Of a stretch of 64,000 bases of DNA, positions 1 through 12,169 are shown one piece after another. This DNA comes from Zingiber officinale (taxonomy: Eukaryota; Streptophyta; Magnoliopsida; Zingiberales; Zingiberaceae): positions 69,558,744 through 69,622,743 of the forward strand of contig NC_055998.1 in NCBI RefSeq assembly GCF_018446385.1, read 5' to 3'. The notes below the pieces were generated by a model, which had not been told where the DNA came from, did no database searches, and saw nothing but the letters and a program-made list of their open reading frames with translations. Position 1 is the stretch's first letter, and every line of letters starts with the position of its first letter. The translations under genes and the position numbers were made by a program.

Positions 1-207
1 GAGCATAAGACAGGACACATCTAATGCGTCATCTTGATGCTTCTTGTAAGCATCTCGGTCTGCTCGCGTGACAGTGGCAGGAGGAGCCTCTGGAATGGGC
101 TGCTCCAGAACGTACAGTTTACATTCTTGGGTGAGAAAATTTGCTCCGTTGAACTTGTCCTTCTTAAGGACAGAACGCAGAGAGAAGATGTTCGTGTTTG
201 ACGTCAT
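1..207 (-). pseudogene. Copia gag N-terminus, partial
   Basis: The minus-strand ATG at 205-207 opens a frame beginning MTSNTNIFSLRSVL, typical of the start of plant Ty1/Copia gag polyproteins, and it runs off the window edge. Compared with the right-hand copy (6589-7041), 30 bases are missing in frame near 130, removing ten residues of the conserved motif with the W-Y-R-N-L core. The in-frame stop seen in the other copy is absent here. Gag would form the virus-like particle that packages element RNA; this copy is probably not functional. Confidence 0.75.
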
Positions 208-1710
208 GGCAATTCTACAACAGAAATAAATGCAGAAATAAGTATCATATTATTAATCATTTAATTAGGCCTTTAACTAAATGATGCTCCCACTGAATTT
301 TATAATTCATGTGGGACAAGATCCACATCATACTAACCCTTGAGTTAGCTTTGGCTAATACGCCCAAGACTTAGTATGATCGGTAGGTAACGATTACCAA
401 TTACATCTCTATGCAACTCTTGTTTATAGGTTCAATATCTGCATTTATATTAAAACTCGAGTTATCTTTGGCTAATATGCCTGAGAGTTAATATATTTGT
501 GATTTTGACCTATCTTTCCAACCGTTGGAAGAATGCCTATTGTTATACTCGATCCAACCGAGTTAACTAGGAATACTCAATCTAATTGAGTTGTACTCAC
601 CCATGTGTTGATAGGCAGAACCAAGATTGTCCCTCCGTACCCTACCAAGATAGTATGTGTTGCTCTGCTTTGGCAGATTCAACAACAACATGCGATCGAG
701 GTAGTGGTAGGTATCACGGCATGGTAGGCATTACGAGTTGACGTGATTTAGATCTAATATAAACGATGATGCGTATCATATACTCGATAGATCTAATCTA
801 ATCGAAGGGTGCATCATGTGCACGACTTATATCTAATCTAATCGTAAGGCACTAATTAATTACTTAATTAACTAGCATGCATCACATACACACAAAACAA
901 TTAATTAAATAATTAATCAAATAATTTTGTGATTATGTCATGGCCCTACTACGATCTTCTCAAGCCAATGAGAAGATCGTATGGTTAACCTAAGGTCAAC
1001 AGCTTCTCAAGCTCCTTCCTTTGACCACCTCGTGTTGCTCGCGCCCTCCTCGTAACTCCTTCTCGAGTGGACCTTCCACCGCTTCAAAATTTACATTACA
1101 TTTTGAAACTTGAGTTACATTCAAGTCTAAATCTAATTTACAACAAGAATAAAAAGAAAGGCATGACGCGCAGGTCGCGAAAAATAAAAACATACAACAC
1201 GCACATCACATCACGGCATGCAGGCCGTATTATGAATTACAACACGAATTATCCAATCAAATTGGGTCTTTGGGCCATGACTATCACAAAAATAATATAT
1301 AATTCAAAATTAAATATTTCTATAATTTTCTGTAATTTTTTCTATAATTTTTACAATTTTTACGAGTACAATTTCCCGGCGGTTCCGTTTAGCGGTTTTT
1401 GGGCGCAATCGCGGAACGAATCCCCTTGCGGGGCCAGGGGCAGCGCCCCTACCCGCGATCTAACCATCGTGAGGGTTCCATTGCGATCTAACAGCACCTT
1501 AGCCCGCTGTCCCAAAAAGTTTTGGGGCGAAACTTGACCGTTTTGGAAAAATCTTCCCGGTAGCGGAAGCCTACAAGCGCCGAAACACTTGTGCTTCGCT
1601 TCTACGAGAAAATTACCCATAAAAACTATAAAATCATGAATTTACAGAAAGTTTACAGATCTATATTTTTTCATAAAAATACGAATCTAAACTCGTACTC
1701 GCTTCGCACG

Positions 1711-1724
1711 TGGCTCTGATACCA
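1711..1724 (-). promoter_or_regulatory. Primer binding site (tRNA-iMet type), left copy
   Basis: The minus strand reads TGGTATCAGAGCCA directly next to the LTR end, complementary to the 3' end of plant initiator tRNA-Met. It marks the start of minus-strand DNA synthesis for the element that lies to its left. Confidence 0.85.
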
Positions 1725-1725
1725 C

Positions 1726-3516
1726 TGTAGGATTTTTCGGGCCGCGATCGCGGAAACCCCGAATCACCCTAGCCAACGGATCTCGTGCGAAGAAAAATTC
1801 GAAAACATACGAGTGCGAGTTACAAAAATTCTAGATCTACATGATGAAGATCTTTACCCTTGTTGCGTATCCCGCTCGTCCTCGGTACGCCGGATCTCGA
1901 AGTTGTCAATATAGACAACTCTCTACACGTATCCACACGAACACACTAGGTGGAGGTGACCAAAAAACCAAGGTGTGCTAGCACCTATGTGGTTCGGCCA
2001 AGGAAGGAGGAGAGGGAGAGCTTGAGAGGAAGAAGATGTAAAATTCCACACTTGAATGAATGTTACACTTGCAAAAATGAAACTCTTTTCATCTAATTAA
2101 GTGGTTTGTAACCTCCATGGGATACCAAGAGTCACAACTCTTGGTAACTCCCATGAGGTGGCACTTCACTTAAGTAACCATGATGATGTGGAGCATCATC
2201 ATTGGTCCACTTAATGCCAACCCACCAATGAGGTGGCATAAAGTCAAGTCAAACTTGACTCTTCATCTTCCTCTCAAGTCAAGTCAAACTTGACTTAATC
2301 TCTCTCATGGTTGATCTAATCCAACCATTTAATTCAAGTTAATTTAATATAATGAATCTAATTCATTTAATTAAATTGATTCAATGAGTCATAATCTAAA
2401 TTAGACTCATTGAACACATGAATCAACTTGAGTCCAACTCAATTAGCCCAATTAGGATTACTCTTAATCCAATTTGATTCATCAAATGAATCTAATCCTC
2501 TTGGTTCATCGTATGAACCTAATATCCATCCACTTGTTCTTTGTGTGTGACCCAATAGGTTCTTGTAACGTTGGCAATGCCCCTAAACTCATTTAGAAAC
2601 ATAAGTAATGAGCGGTATCTAGCAATACATCATTACTACCCAAGTTACAAGAATGTTGAGATCCAACATCACCTTGTGACTACTAATTGTGACTCCTCAC
2701 AATATATGACAAGTGCCCTTCTATCCTAGACATCTAGATTGATCAATGTGAGGCATAGATCGTGTCATCCTCTAATCAATCTAAATCTTGAACACCAAGT
2801 AGACTCACTCAATCAAATGAGCTCAATATCTCATATTGACTCATTTGGGCATGGCCATGCACTTCGTGGTCTCACTCTATCAAGAATACCGATGTCTCTC
2901 CCGTCATATAGGAGGGATAGATCCCATATACATCACTCACATCCCTCCGCATAATTTGTTACATACCCAGTAATCGCCTTTATAGTCCACCCAGTTACGG
3001 GTGAAGTTTGACGAAACCAAAGTACATAACTCCTTATGTAGGGAACCATGGTGACTTCAGGTCTAAGGACTAGTAGTCATACTAATAGACACATGAGAAA
3101 GTATATGACACTCATATAACGATCCATGATACTTTCTCATGGCGGGTCATTCAGTATACATTCTCCAATGCATACCCATGTGTCAACTTGATATCTCTAT
3201 ATCCATGACTTGTGAGATCAAGTCATCGAGTTGACCTACATGCTAGTCTTATTGCATTAACATTGTCCCTGAATGTTAATACTCGACTAGGAATGATTAA
3301 GAGTAGTGTTCCCTATATCATCTTACTATCGGTTCAACTAACCGATTGATATAGGTGAGAACCTTCTACTCAAGGACGTTATTATACTTAGTTTATTTGG
3401 CACCAATACAAGTAAGTATAATAACCAAAAACCAAATGCCTTTATTTATATAGAATATGATACAACAAGTCCAAAATACAATCATCAAATGATTGGCTCT
3501 AGGACTCTAGCTAACA
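1726..3516 (-). repeat. Copia LTR (3' LTR of element 1726-10285, shared with the left copy)
   Basis: About 1.79 kb, starting TGTAGGATTT and ending CTAGCTAACA on the plus strand, so it has TG...CA ends. It is very similar along its whole length to 8468-10285. The primer-site end carries the perfect palindrome CCGCGATCGCGG, where the other LTR has a longer imperfect hairpin. A polypurine tract (minus AGTGGGAGAT) lies just inside at about 3517-3527, which makes this the 3' LTR of the element to its right. A PBS lies on its other side, which makes it also a 5' LTR. Confidence 0.92.
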
Positions 3517-3530
3517 ATCTCCCACTAGCA

Positions 3531-6500
3531 CTAGTGCCAATCAGTGTAGGCTCTAAGCCCAAATGACCTAGTGTGACCATCATGCTTCCTCTGTGCCAAA
3601 GCCTTGGTCAAGGGATCTGCGATGTTAGCCTCTGTAGGTACTCTGCAAATCTTCACATCTCCTCTCTCGATGATCTCTCGAATGAGATGGAAGTGCCGTA
3701 GTATGTGTTTGGTCCGCTGGTGTGAGCGAGGTTCCTTCGCCTGTGCTATAGCTCCATTGTTGTCACAATAGAGCTCAATAGGGTCAGCAATGCTAGGAGC
3801 CACCCCAAGTTCAGTGATGAACTTGCGAATCCAAACTGCCTCCTTTGCTGCCTCTGATGCAGCAATATACTCGGTCTCTGTCGTAGAATCAACTACTGTG
3901 TCTTGCTTCGAACTCTTCCTGCTCACAACACCACCATTAATGCAAAACACGAACCCTGATAGTCATCACGGTCTGGAAGCTAGCATCACTGTAACACTTT
4001 ACAGCTAGCTCATCATTGCCTCCATATATCAAGAAATATTCTTTAGTCCTTCTTAAGTACTTAAGAATATTCTTGATTGCTATCCAGTGACTTTCACCTG
4101 GATCTGACTGGTATCTGCTCGTCATGCTCAAAGCATACGAGACATCAGGTCGAGTACATAGCATGACATACATGATCGATCCTATGGCTGAGGCATAAGG
4201 GATCTGATCCATGCGGTCTCTCTCCTCTCTAGAAGAGGGACCTTGAGTCTTCGAAAGACTCACGCCATGTGACATCGGCAGAAATCCCTTTTTGGAGTTC
4301 TGCATGGCAAACCGAAGGAGTACCTTGTCAATGTATGTACTCTGACTTAGGCCAAGCAACCTCTTAGATCTATCTCTATAGATCTGTATCCCTAGAATGT
4401 GGGATGCCTCACCTAAGTCCTTCATTGAGAAGCAACTCCCTAGCCAGGTCTTGACAGACTGAAGCATAGGGATGTCCTTCCCAATGAGCAGTATGTCATC
4501 CACATTCAATATGAGGAAGACAACTATGTCCCCTACAACCTTCTTGTAGACACAAGGTTCATCTTCATTCTTGATGAAACCAAACTGTTTGATTGCATCA
4601 TCGAATCGAAGATTCTAGCTCCGAGAAGCTTGCTTTAGTCTATAAATGGACCTATGCAGCTTGCATACTCTGCTAGTATGCTGTGGATCTACAAAACTCT
4701 CAGGTTGTGTCATGTACACATCCTTGAGTAGGTTTCCATTCAGAAACGCGGTTTTGACGTCCATCTGTCAGATCTCGTAATCGTGGTAAGCTGCAATAGC
4801 AAGCATGATCCGAATGGACTTAAACATCGCTACTAGAGAAAAGGTTTCATCATAGTCAATACCATGAATCTGCTTGAAACCTTTAGCTACCAAGCGACCT
4901 TTATATATAAGTCCATCCATGTCAGTCTTTCTCTTAAAGACCCACTTACACCCTATGGGTTTTACCCCTTCAGGTGGATCAACCAAAGTCCATACTTGGT
5001 TGGTGTACATGGATTCCATTTCGGATCTCATGGCCTTTAACCATTTCTCGGAATCTGGTCTCATCATAGATTTCCTGATAGGTGGTAGGCTCATCCTCTA
5101 TGAGCACAATGTCATCATCGTCAGACAAGAGAAATGAGTATCTCTCAGGCTGACGACGTACCCTATCAGACCTGCGAATAGGTATGTCTACTTGAACTGG
5201 TTGTTCCTCAACTCCTTGTGGAACAACATCATCCACAAAACTTTGCGGTTCCAGTTCAATTTCCATCGAGGCATCAGTGCTATTGTTCGCATCTTGAACT
5301 TCTTCAAGATTGAGCGCGCTCCCACTAGTCTTTCTAGAAACAAAGTCCTTTTCTAGAAAGACCCCAGTCTTTGCCACAACTACCTTGTGCTGACTGGGAA
5401 TGTAGAAGTAATATCCCTTAGTTTCCTTAGGATATCCAATAAAGTAGCACTTGTCGGATTTGGGTCCTAACTTGTCTGAGACTTGACGTCTAACGTAAGC
5501 CTCACAACCCCAAATCCTCATGAAAGACACCTGGGCATCTCTCCCAGTCCATATCCTATATGGTGTCTTTATCACGGCCTTGGATGAAACTCGGTTGAGT
5601 ATAAAAACTGCCGTGTCTAGAGCATAACCCCAAAGGTATGTCGGAAGATCTTCATGACTCATCATAGATCGCACCATATCTAATAGGGTATGATTCCTCC
5701 TTTCAGATACACCATTCCACTGTGGTGTTCCAGGAGGAGTGAGTTGGGATAGAATCCCACACTCAGCTAGGTAGTCACGGAACTCATGGCTAAGGTATTC
5801 TCCACCTCGATCGGATCAAAGTATCTTAATACTCTTGCCAAGCTGGTTCTGTACTTCATTCTAGAATTCTTTGAACTTTTTAAAGGATTCTGACTTATGT
5901 GTCATCAAGTACACATAACCATATCTACTGAAGTCATCAGTAAATGTGATGAAGTACCTATAACCGCCTCTAGCAGCGACATTGAAAGGGCCACATACAT
6001 CACTATGTATGAGTCCTAACAAATCAGTCGCTCTTTCGCTGTGCTCACTAAAGGGAGTTTTGGTCATCTTGCCTCGTAGGCATGACTCGCATATCTCATA
6101 TGATTCTAAATCAAATGAGTCCAGCAAACCATCCTTATGGAGCTGGGATAAGCGCTTGACATTTATATCACCTAAGCGACAGTGCCAGAGATAGGTTTGG
6201 TTCAGGTCATTTGACTTGAACCTCTTGGTATTTATGTTATAGATAGGGCTCTCAAGGTCTAGAATATAGAGTCCATTCATCAGAGGTGCACTACAATAAA
6301 ACATATCGTTTAAATAGACGGAACAACATTTTTTCTTTATTATAAACGAAAATCCTTTCTTGTCCTAACAAGAAACTGAAATTATGTTCTTAGTCAAGGC
6401 AGACACATAACAACAATCATCTAATTCTAGTACAAGCCCAGAGGGCAGAGATAGATGGTAAGTTCCTACAGCAATAGCAGCAACTCGTGCTCCATTGCCT

Positions 6501-6604
6501 ATTCGTAGGTCTATCTCACCCTTCGTCAATGCCCTGCTATTTCTCAGCGCTTGTACATTAGTACAAATGTGCGAAGCACATCCGGTATCTAATACCCACG
6601 ATGA
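3531..6604 (-). pseudogene. Copia pol: protease, integrase, reverse transcriptase, RNase H (broken)
   Basis: Order on the minus strand. Protease: V-L-D-T-G-C-A-S-H near 6565-6592, with the DTG codons at 6581-6589. GAG-pre-integrase: C-E-S-C-L-R-G zinc-like motif near 6080. Integrase core: near 5700-6020, with D-V-C-G-P, F-T-D-D-F-S and S-D-R-G-G-E-Y. Reverse transcriptase: near 3990-5080, active site N-V-D-D-I-L instead of the usual Y-V-D-D. RNase H: 3531-3950, with S-T-T-E-T-E-Y-I-A-A-S. Breaks seen: stops near 6366, 5813, 4767 and 4618 (two are Trp codons turned to stop), a frameshift near 6605, one near 5060 between integrase tail and RT, and one near 3950 before RNase H. The product would copy and integrate element RNA; it cannot be made intact here. 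Confidence 0.9.
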
Positions 6605-7041
6605 AGAAAAGAGAGGTTGACTTCTATAACATGTATACCTGAAGTAGAAATCTTATTTCTCTTCTTCTTAAGATCTTCCAGGTATTCTTTGGAGTTCCTC
6701 TTCCAGTGCCTTGTTTGTCCTTGATATAGGTGACAAAGATGTTCAACCATATCGTAAGCGCCCATTAACTCATGTTGCTTCTGAAGCTCAGAGTTCATGG
6801 TCGCGAGCATAAGACAGGACACATCTAATGCGTCATCTTGATGCTTCTTGTAAGCATCTCGATCTGCTCGCGTGACAGTGGCAGGAGGAGCCTCCGGAAT
6901 GGGCTGCTCCAGAACGTACAGTTTACATTCTTGGGTGAGAACTATTCTCAGATTCCTGTACCAGTTCAGGAAATTTGCTCCGTTGAGCTTGCCCTTCTAA
7001 AGGACAGAACGCAGAGAGAAGATGTTCGTGTTTGACTTCAT
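6589..7041 (-). pseudogene. Copia gag with in-frame stop and a large internal deletion
   Basis: ATG at 7039-7041. Codon 15 is a stop (minus TAG at 6997-6999). After it the frame continues with the gag motif C-L-M-L-A-T-M-N and the helix ending Y-Q-G-Q-T-R near 6712. The sequence then jumps directly to H-W-K-R-N, the second half of a CCHC zinc knuckle, near 6708. The middle of gag and the first Cys pair of the knuckle are therefore missing. The deletion differs from the 30-base deletion in the left copy, so the two copies decayed separately. Family assignment is firm; the deletion is inferred from comparison with typical Copia gags. Confidence 0.8.
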
Positions 7042-8452
7042 GGCAATTATACAACAGAAATAAATGCAGAAATAAGTATCATATTCTTAATCATTTAATT
7101 AGGCCTTTAACTAAATGATGCTCCCACTGAATTCTATAATTCATGTGGGACAAGATCCACATCATACTAACCCTTGAGTTAGCTTTGGCTAATACGCCCA
7201 AGACTTAGTATGATCGATAGGTAACGATTACCAATTACATCTCTATGCAACTCTTGTTTATAGGTTCAATATCCGCATTTATATTAAAACTCGAGTTAGC
7301 TGTGGCTAATACGCCCGAGAGTTAATATATATGTGATTTTGACCTATCTTTCCAACCGTTGGAAGAATGCCTATAGCTATACTCGATCCAACCGAGTTAA
7401 CTAGGAATACTCAATCTAATTGAGTTGTACTCACCCATGCGTTGATAGGAGGGACCAAGATTGTCCCTCCGTACCCTACCAAGACGTGATTTAGATCTAA
7501 TATAAACGATGATGCGTATCATATACTCGATAGATCTAATCTAATCGAAGGGTGCATCATGTGCACGACTTAGATCTAATCTAATCGTAAGGCACTAATT
7601 AATTACTTAATTAACTAGCATGCATCACATACACACAAAACAATTAATTAAATAATTAATCAAATAATTTTGTGATTATGTCATGGCCCTAATACGATCT
7701 TCTCAAGCCAATGAGAAGATCGGATGGTCAACCTAAGGTCAACAGCTTCTCAAGCTCCTTCCTTTGACCACCTCGTGTTGCTCGCGCCCTCCTCGTAACT
7801 CCGTCTCTAGTGGACCTTCCACCGCTTCAAAATTTACATTACATTTTGAAACTCGAGTTACATTTGAGTCTAAATCTAATTTACAACAAGAATAAAAAGA
7901 AATGCACGACGCGCAGGTCGCGAAAAATAAAAACATACAACACGCACATCACATCACGGCACGCAGGCCGTATTATGAATTACAACACGAATTATCCAAT
8001 CAAATTGGGTCTTTGGGCCATGACTATCATAAAAATAATATATAATTCAAAATTATGTATTTCTATAATTTTTTGTAATTTTTTCTATAATTTTTACAAT
8101 TTTTACGAGTACAATTTCCCGGCGGTTCTGTTTAGCGGTTTTCGGGCGCAATCGCGGAACGAATCCCCTTGCGGGGCCAGGGGCAGCACCCCTACCCGCG
8201 ATCTAACCATCGCGAGGGTTCCATTGCGATCTAACAGCACCTTAGCCAGCTGTCCCAAAAATTTTTGGGGCGAAACTTGGCCGTTTTGGAAAAATCTTCC
8301 CGGTAGCGGAAGCCAACAAGCGCCGAAACACTTGTGCTTCGCTTCTACGAGAAAATTACCCATAAAAACTATAAAAACATGAATTTACAGAAAGTTTACA
8401 GATCTATATTTTTCATAAAATTACGAATCTAAACTCGTACTCGCTTCGCACG
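7042..8452 (-). other. Untranslated leader of the Copia element
   Basis: About 1.4 kb between PBS and gag, matching 208-1710. It contains alternating TTAATTAAT-rich segments and a GC-rich block near 8120-8340. Reading frames here (e.g. 8103-8363 minus) are present in both copies but show no known domain. I see no gene. Confidence 0.7.
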
Positions 8453-8466
8453 TGGCTCTGATACCA
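8453..8466 (-). promoter_or_regulatory. Primer binding site (tRNA-iMet type)
   Basis: The minus strand TGGTATCAGAGCCA abuts the 5' LTR at 8468, with one base between. It matches the 3' end of initiator tRNA-Met, the usual primer for plant Copia elements. Confidence 0.87.
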
Positions 8467-8467
8467 C

Positions 8468-10285
8468 TGTTGGATTTTTCGGGCCGCGAAAACCGTTTTT
8501 TCGCGTCGCGGAAACCCCGAATCACCCTAGCCAACGGATCTCGTGCGAAGAAAAATTCGAAAACATACGAGTACGAGTTACAAAACTTCTAGATCTACAT
8601 GATGAAGATCTTTACCCTTGTTGCGTGCCCTTTTGCGTATCCCGCTCGTCCTCGGTACGCCGGATCTCGAAGTTGTCAATGTAGACAACTCTCTACACAT
8701 ATCCACACGAACACACTAGGTGGAGGTGACCAAAAAACCAAGGTGTGCTAGCACCTATGTGGTTCGGCCAAGGAAGGAGGAGAGGGAGAGCTTGAGAGGA
8801 AGAAGATGTAAAATTCCACACTTGAATGAATGTTACACTTGCAAAAATGAAACTCTTTTCATCTAATTAAGTGGTTTGTAACCTCCATGGGATACCAAGA
8901 GTCACAACTCTTGGTAACTCCCATGAGGTGGCACTTCACTTAAGTAACCATGATGATGTGGAGCATCATCATTGGTCCACTTAATGCCAACCCACCAATG
9001 AGGTGGCATAAAGTCAAGTCAAACTTGACTCTTCATCTTCCTCTCAAGTCAAGTCAAACTTGACTTAATCTCTCTCATGGTTGATCTAATCCAACCATTT
9101 AATTCAAGCCAATTTAATATAATGAATCTAATTCATTTAATTAAATTGATTCAATGAGTCATAATCTAAATTAGACTCATTGAACACATGAATCAACTTG
9201 AGTCCAACTCAATTAGCCCAATTAGGATTACTCTTAATCCAATTTGATTCATCAAATGAATCTAATCCTCTTGGTTCATCATATAAACCTAATATCCATC
9301 AACTTGTTCTTTGTGTGTGACTCAATAGGTTCTTGTAACGTTGGCAATGCCCCTAAACTCATTTAGAAACATAAGTAATGAGCGGTATCTAGCAATACAT
9401 CATTACTACCCAAGTTACAAGAATGTTGAGATCCAACATCACCTTGTGACTACTAATTGTGACTCCTCACAATATATGACAAGTGTCCTTCTATCCTAGA
9501 CATCTAGATTGATCAATGTGAGACATAGATCGTGTCATCCTCTAATCAATCTAAATCTTGAACTCCAAGTAGACTCACTCAATCAAATGAGCTCAATATC
9601 TCATATTGACTCATTTGGGCATGGCCATGCACTTCGTGGTCTCACTCTATCAAAAATACCGATGTCTCTCCCGTCATATAGGAGGGATAGATCCCATTTA
9701 CATCACTCACATCCCTCCGCATAATTTGTTACATACCCATTAATCGCCTTTATAGTCCACCCAGTTACGGGTGACGTTTGACGAAACCAAAGTACATAAC
9801 TCCTTATGTAGGGAACCATGATGACTTCAGGTCTAAGGACTAGTAGTCATACTAATAGCCACATGGAAAGTATATGACACTCATATAACGATCCATGATA
9901 CTTTCTCATGGCGGGTCATTCAGTATACATTCTCCAATGCATACCCATGTGTCAACTTGATATCTCTATATCCATGACTTGTGAGATCAAGTCATCGAGT
10001 TGACCTACATTCTAGTCTTATTGCATTAACATTGTCCCTGAATGTTAATACTCGACTAGGAATGATTAAGAGTAGTGTTCCCTATATCATCTCACTATCG
10101 GTTCAACTAACCGATTGATATAGGTGAGAACCTTCTACTCAAGGACGTTATTATACTTAGTTTATTTGGCACAAATACAAATAAGTATAATAACCAAAAA
10201 CCAAATGCCTTTATTTATATAGAATATGATACAACAAGTCCAAAATACAATCATCAAATAATTGGCTCTAGGGCTCTAGCTAACA
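8468..10285 (-). repeat. Copia 5' LTR
   Basis: 1.82 kb, TGTTGGATTT...CTAGCTAACA on the plus strand; the ends are inverted (TGTT/AACA). Transcription for the minus-strand element would start within it. Beyond 10285 the sequence changes abruptly to an AT-rich spacer of an older element, which fixes the right border of the insertion. Confidence 0.92.
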
Positions 10286-11720
10286 ATTTTAATATTTTTA
10301 ATCTGGTTAAATCTAGGTTCTAATCAAATCAACCTTAGTTCTCAAATAAGGTTAGACTTAAACAATTACTTGATTAAGTTTAAAGTCAAAATTTTAAGTT
10401 TTAAGTTTTATCTTAGGTATAAATTTAAAGTTTTAATTCCAAGTTATAATTTAAGTAGTTTTAAATTTATGTTTTAAAATTTTAATTAACTTAAGTGTCT
10501 TAGTTTTAACATGACTTTAAAATGATGATTAAAATAATTTATAGAAGAAAATTTCAAAATAAATTTTTAAAAGAATGTTTATTTTAACGAATTTTAAAAT
10601 GATTTTAAATAATTTTTGATAGTTTTTAAATTAATTTTTAAAAGAATTTTTAAAATGAGTTTTAAAAGTTAAAAATAAAAAGTATTTTTAAAATGATTTG
10701 TATAAGTTTTTAAAATAATTTTTAAATGAATTTTTCAAATAGTTTTTAAAGAGTTTTTAAACTAATTTTTAAATAATTTTTCAAATAGTTTTTAAAGAAT
10801 TTTTAAAATATTTTTTTTAAAAAAAATTTAAAATAATTTTTAAAATAATTTTTAAAGAATTTTTAAAATAATTTTAAAAGAATTTATAAAGAATTTTTAA
10901 AGAATTTTTAAAATGGTTTAAAAATAATTATTAAAATAATTTTTAAAAAATTTTAAAATATTTTTTAAAAATATTTTAAAATAATTTTTAAAGAATTTTT
11001 AAAATAATTTTTAAAGAATTTTTAAAATAATTTTTAAATAATTTTTAAAATGGCTTTAAAAGAAGTTTTAAATAATTTTTTAAAGAATTTTTCAAACAAT
11101 TTTAAAGAATTTTTAAACTAATTTTTGAATAATTTTTCAAATAGTTTTTAAAAAATTTGTAAAATAATTTTTTATAAAATTTTTAAAATAATTTTTAAAG
11201 AATTTTTAAACTAATTTTTAAAGAATTTTTAAAATAATTTTTAAAGAATCTTTAAAATAATTTTAAAAGAATTTTAAAACAATTTTTTAAATTATTTTAA
11301 AAATAATTTTTAAGGAATTTTTAAAATAATTTTTAAAGAATTTTTAAAATGGTTTTTAATGAATTTTTAAAATAATTTTTATAGAATTTTTAAAATAATA
11401 TTTTTTTAAATTAAAATAATAATTTTTAATTTAAAAATTTTTAAAATAATTTATTAAGTTAAAAATTTTTAAAATAATTTTTTAGTTAAAATAATTTATT
11501 AAGTTAAAATAATTTTTAAATTAAAAAAGTTTAAGTTTAATTTTTAAAATAATTTTTAAGATTAATTCTTAAAATAATTTTTTTTGGTTTGAAAAAAATT
11601 AAGTTTAATTTAAATTTAATTTAATTTTAATTTTAATTTTAGTTTAATTGAATTTAATTTAATTGAATTGAATTTAATTTAATTTAATTTTAATTTAATT
11701 TAATTTTAATTTAATTTAAT
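10286..11720. repeat. AT-rich low-complexity spacer
   Basis: About 1.4 kb made almost only of variants of TTTTTAAAATAATTT and, at the right, TTTAATTTAATT. No frame or conserved element is visible. Similar AT-rich runs at 18720-18970 and 20940-21612 lie next to the same stem-loop unit, so this is read as the non-coding interior of the gag-only element whose LTR is at 23240-24980. Confidence 0.7.
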
Positions 11721-11721
11721 T

Positions 11722-12169
11722 TTAATTTCTTAGTCATCTTACCCGATCTATGTTTTCGTTCAGGGAATCCTATAATTTTGTGAGATGAATTATATTTAAT
11801 TTTAGAGTTTGTTTTTAACTTGTGTTAGATTCAGGTTTAGCTTTGGGTTCAACAAATATGCATTCTCTGGATAAACTTTTGGGCTATGGTGAGTCACTCG
11901 GACATCATTAAAGTAACCATGCCTTCGAGGTTTTCCAAATAGTCCTATCCACTGGACTTAGTACAAAACCTTGGTCTAACTGGTTGTGATTCATAAAGGG
12001 TAGCTTCGGTCAGTTCCACTTAGCCAAATGCACCAGGTCGAAGCCATATCTTCCTAGACATGCATAGATTAAGCTTCCCTAACATACTATCATCCAATAT
12101 TTCACCAGTACCATTTTTCAAGTTAAACTTGAACCCTTTTTAACTAATCCTAATTACCCTGTCGGGTAG
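11722..12169 (-). repeat. Conserved non-coding unit, copy R2
   Basis: About 450 bases clearly homologous to 20405-20850. Shared blocks include TTTAGCTTTGGGTTCAACAA, CATGCCTTCGAGG and ACCAGGTCGAAGCCATATC. It opens with an inverted repeat (TCATCTTAC at 11734, GTGAGATGA at 11780). No coding frame is seen. It is part of the interior of the gag-only retroelement and is cut at 12170 by the fold-back element. Confidence 0.75.

Larger units (their letters stand above)
1..1725 (-). mobile_element. Partial internal region (gag start, leader, PBS) of a second Copia copy
   Basis: This stretch is a near copy of about 6806-8467. It holds, read on the minus strand, a primer binding site, a ~1.5-kb untranslated leader and the start of gag, cut by the window edge. 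It lies on the outer side of the LTR at 1726-3516, so that LTR serves both the downstream element and this one. Relative to the right-hand copy it has about 90 extra bases near 635-725. The rest differs by scattered substitutions. Open frames inside the leader (for example 1360-1620) occur in both copies but look like chance frames in an untranslated leader. Confidence 0.85.
1726..10285 (-). mobile_element. Ty1/Copia LTR retrotransposon, near full length, defective
   Basis: An 8.56-kb element on the minus strand with LTRs at 8468-10285 (5') and 1726-3516 (3'). In coding order it has PBS, long leader, gag, protease, integrase, reverse transcriptase and RNase H; this order is diagnostic of Copia. 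Stops, frameshifts and a gag deletion make it non-autonomous. The LTRs look only a few percent different by eye, so the insertion is fairly young. No target duplication can be tested because the left side continues into another internal region. A solo LTR of the same family is at 51441-53444. Confidence 0.92.

Noticed and set aside
1360..1620. Open frame of 86 codons on the minus strand, conserved at 8103-8363
   Set aside because: Both lie in the untranslated leader of the same retrotransposon family. Conservation follows from the recent common origin, and no domain or start context supports coding.
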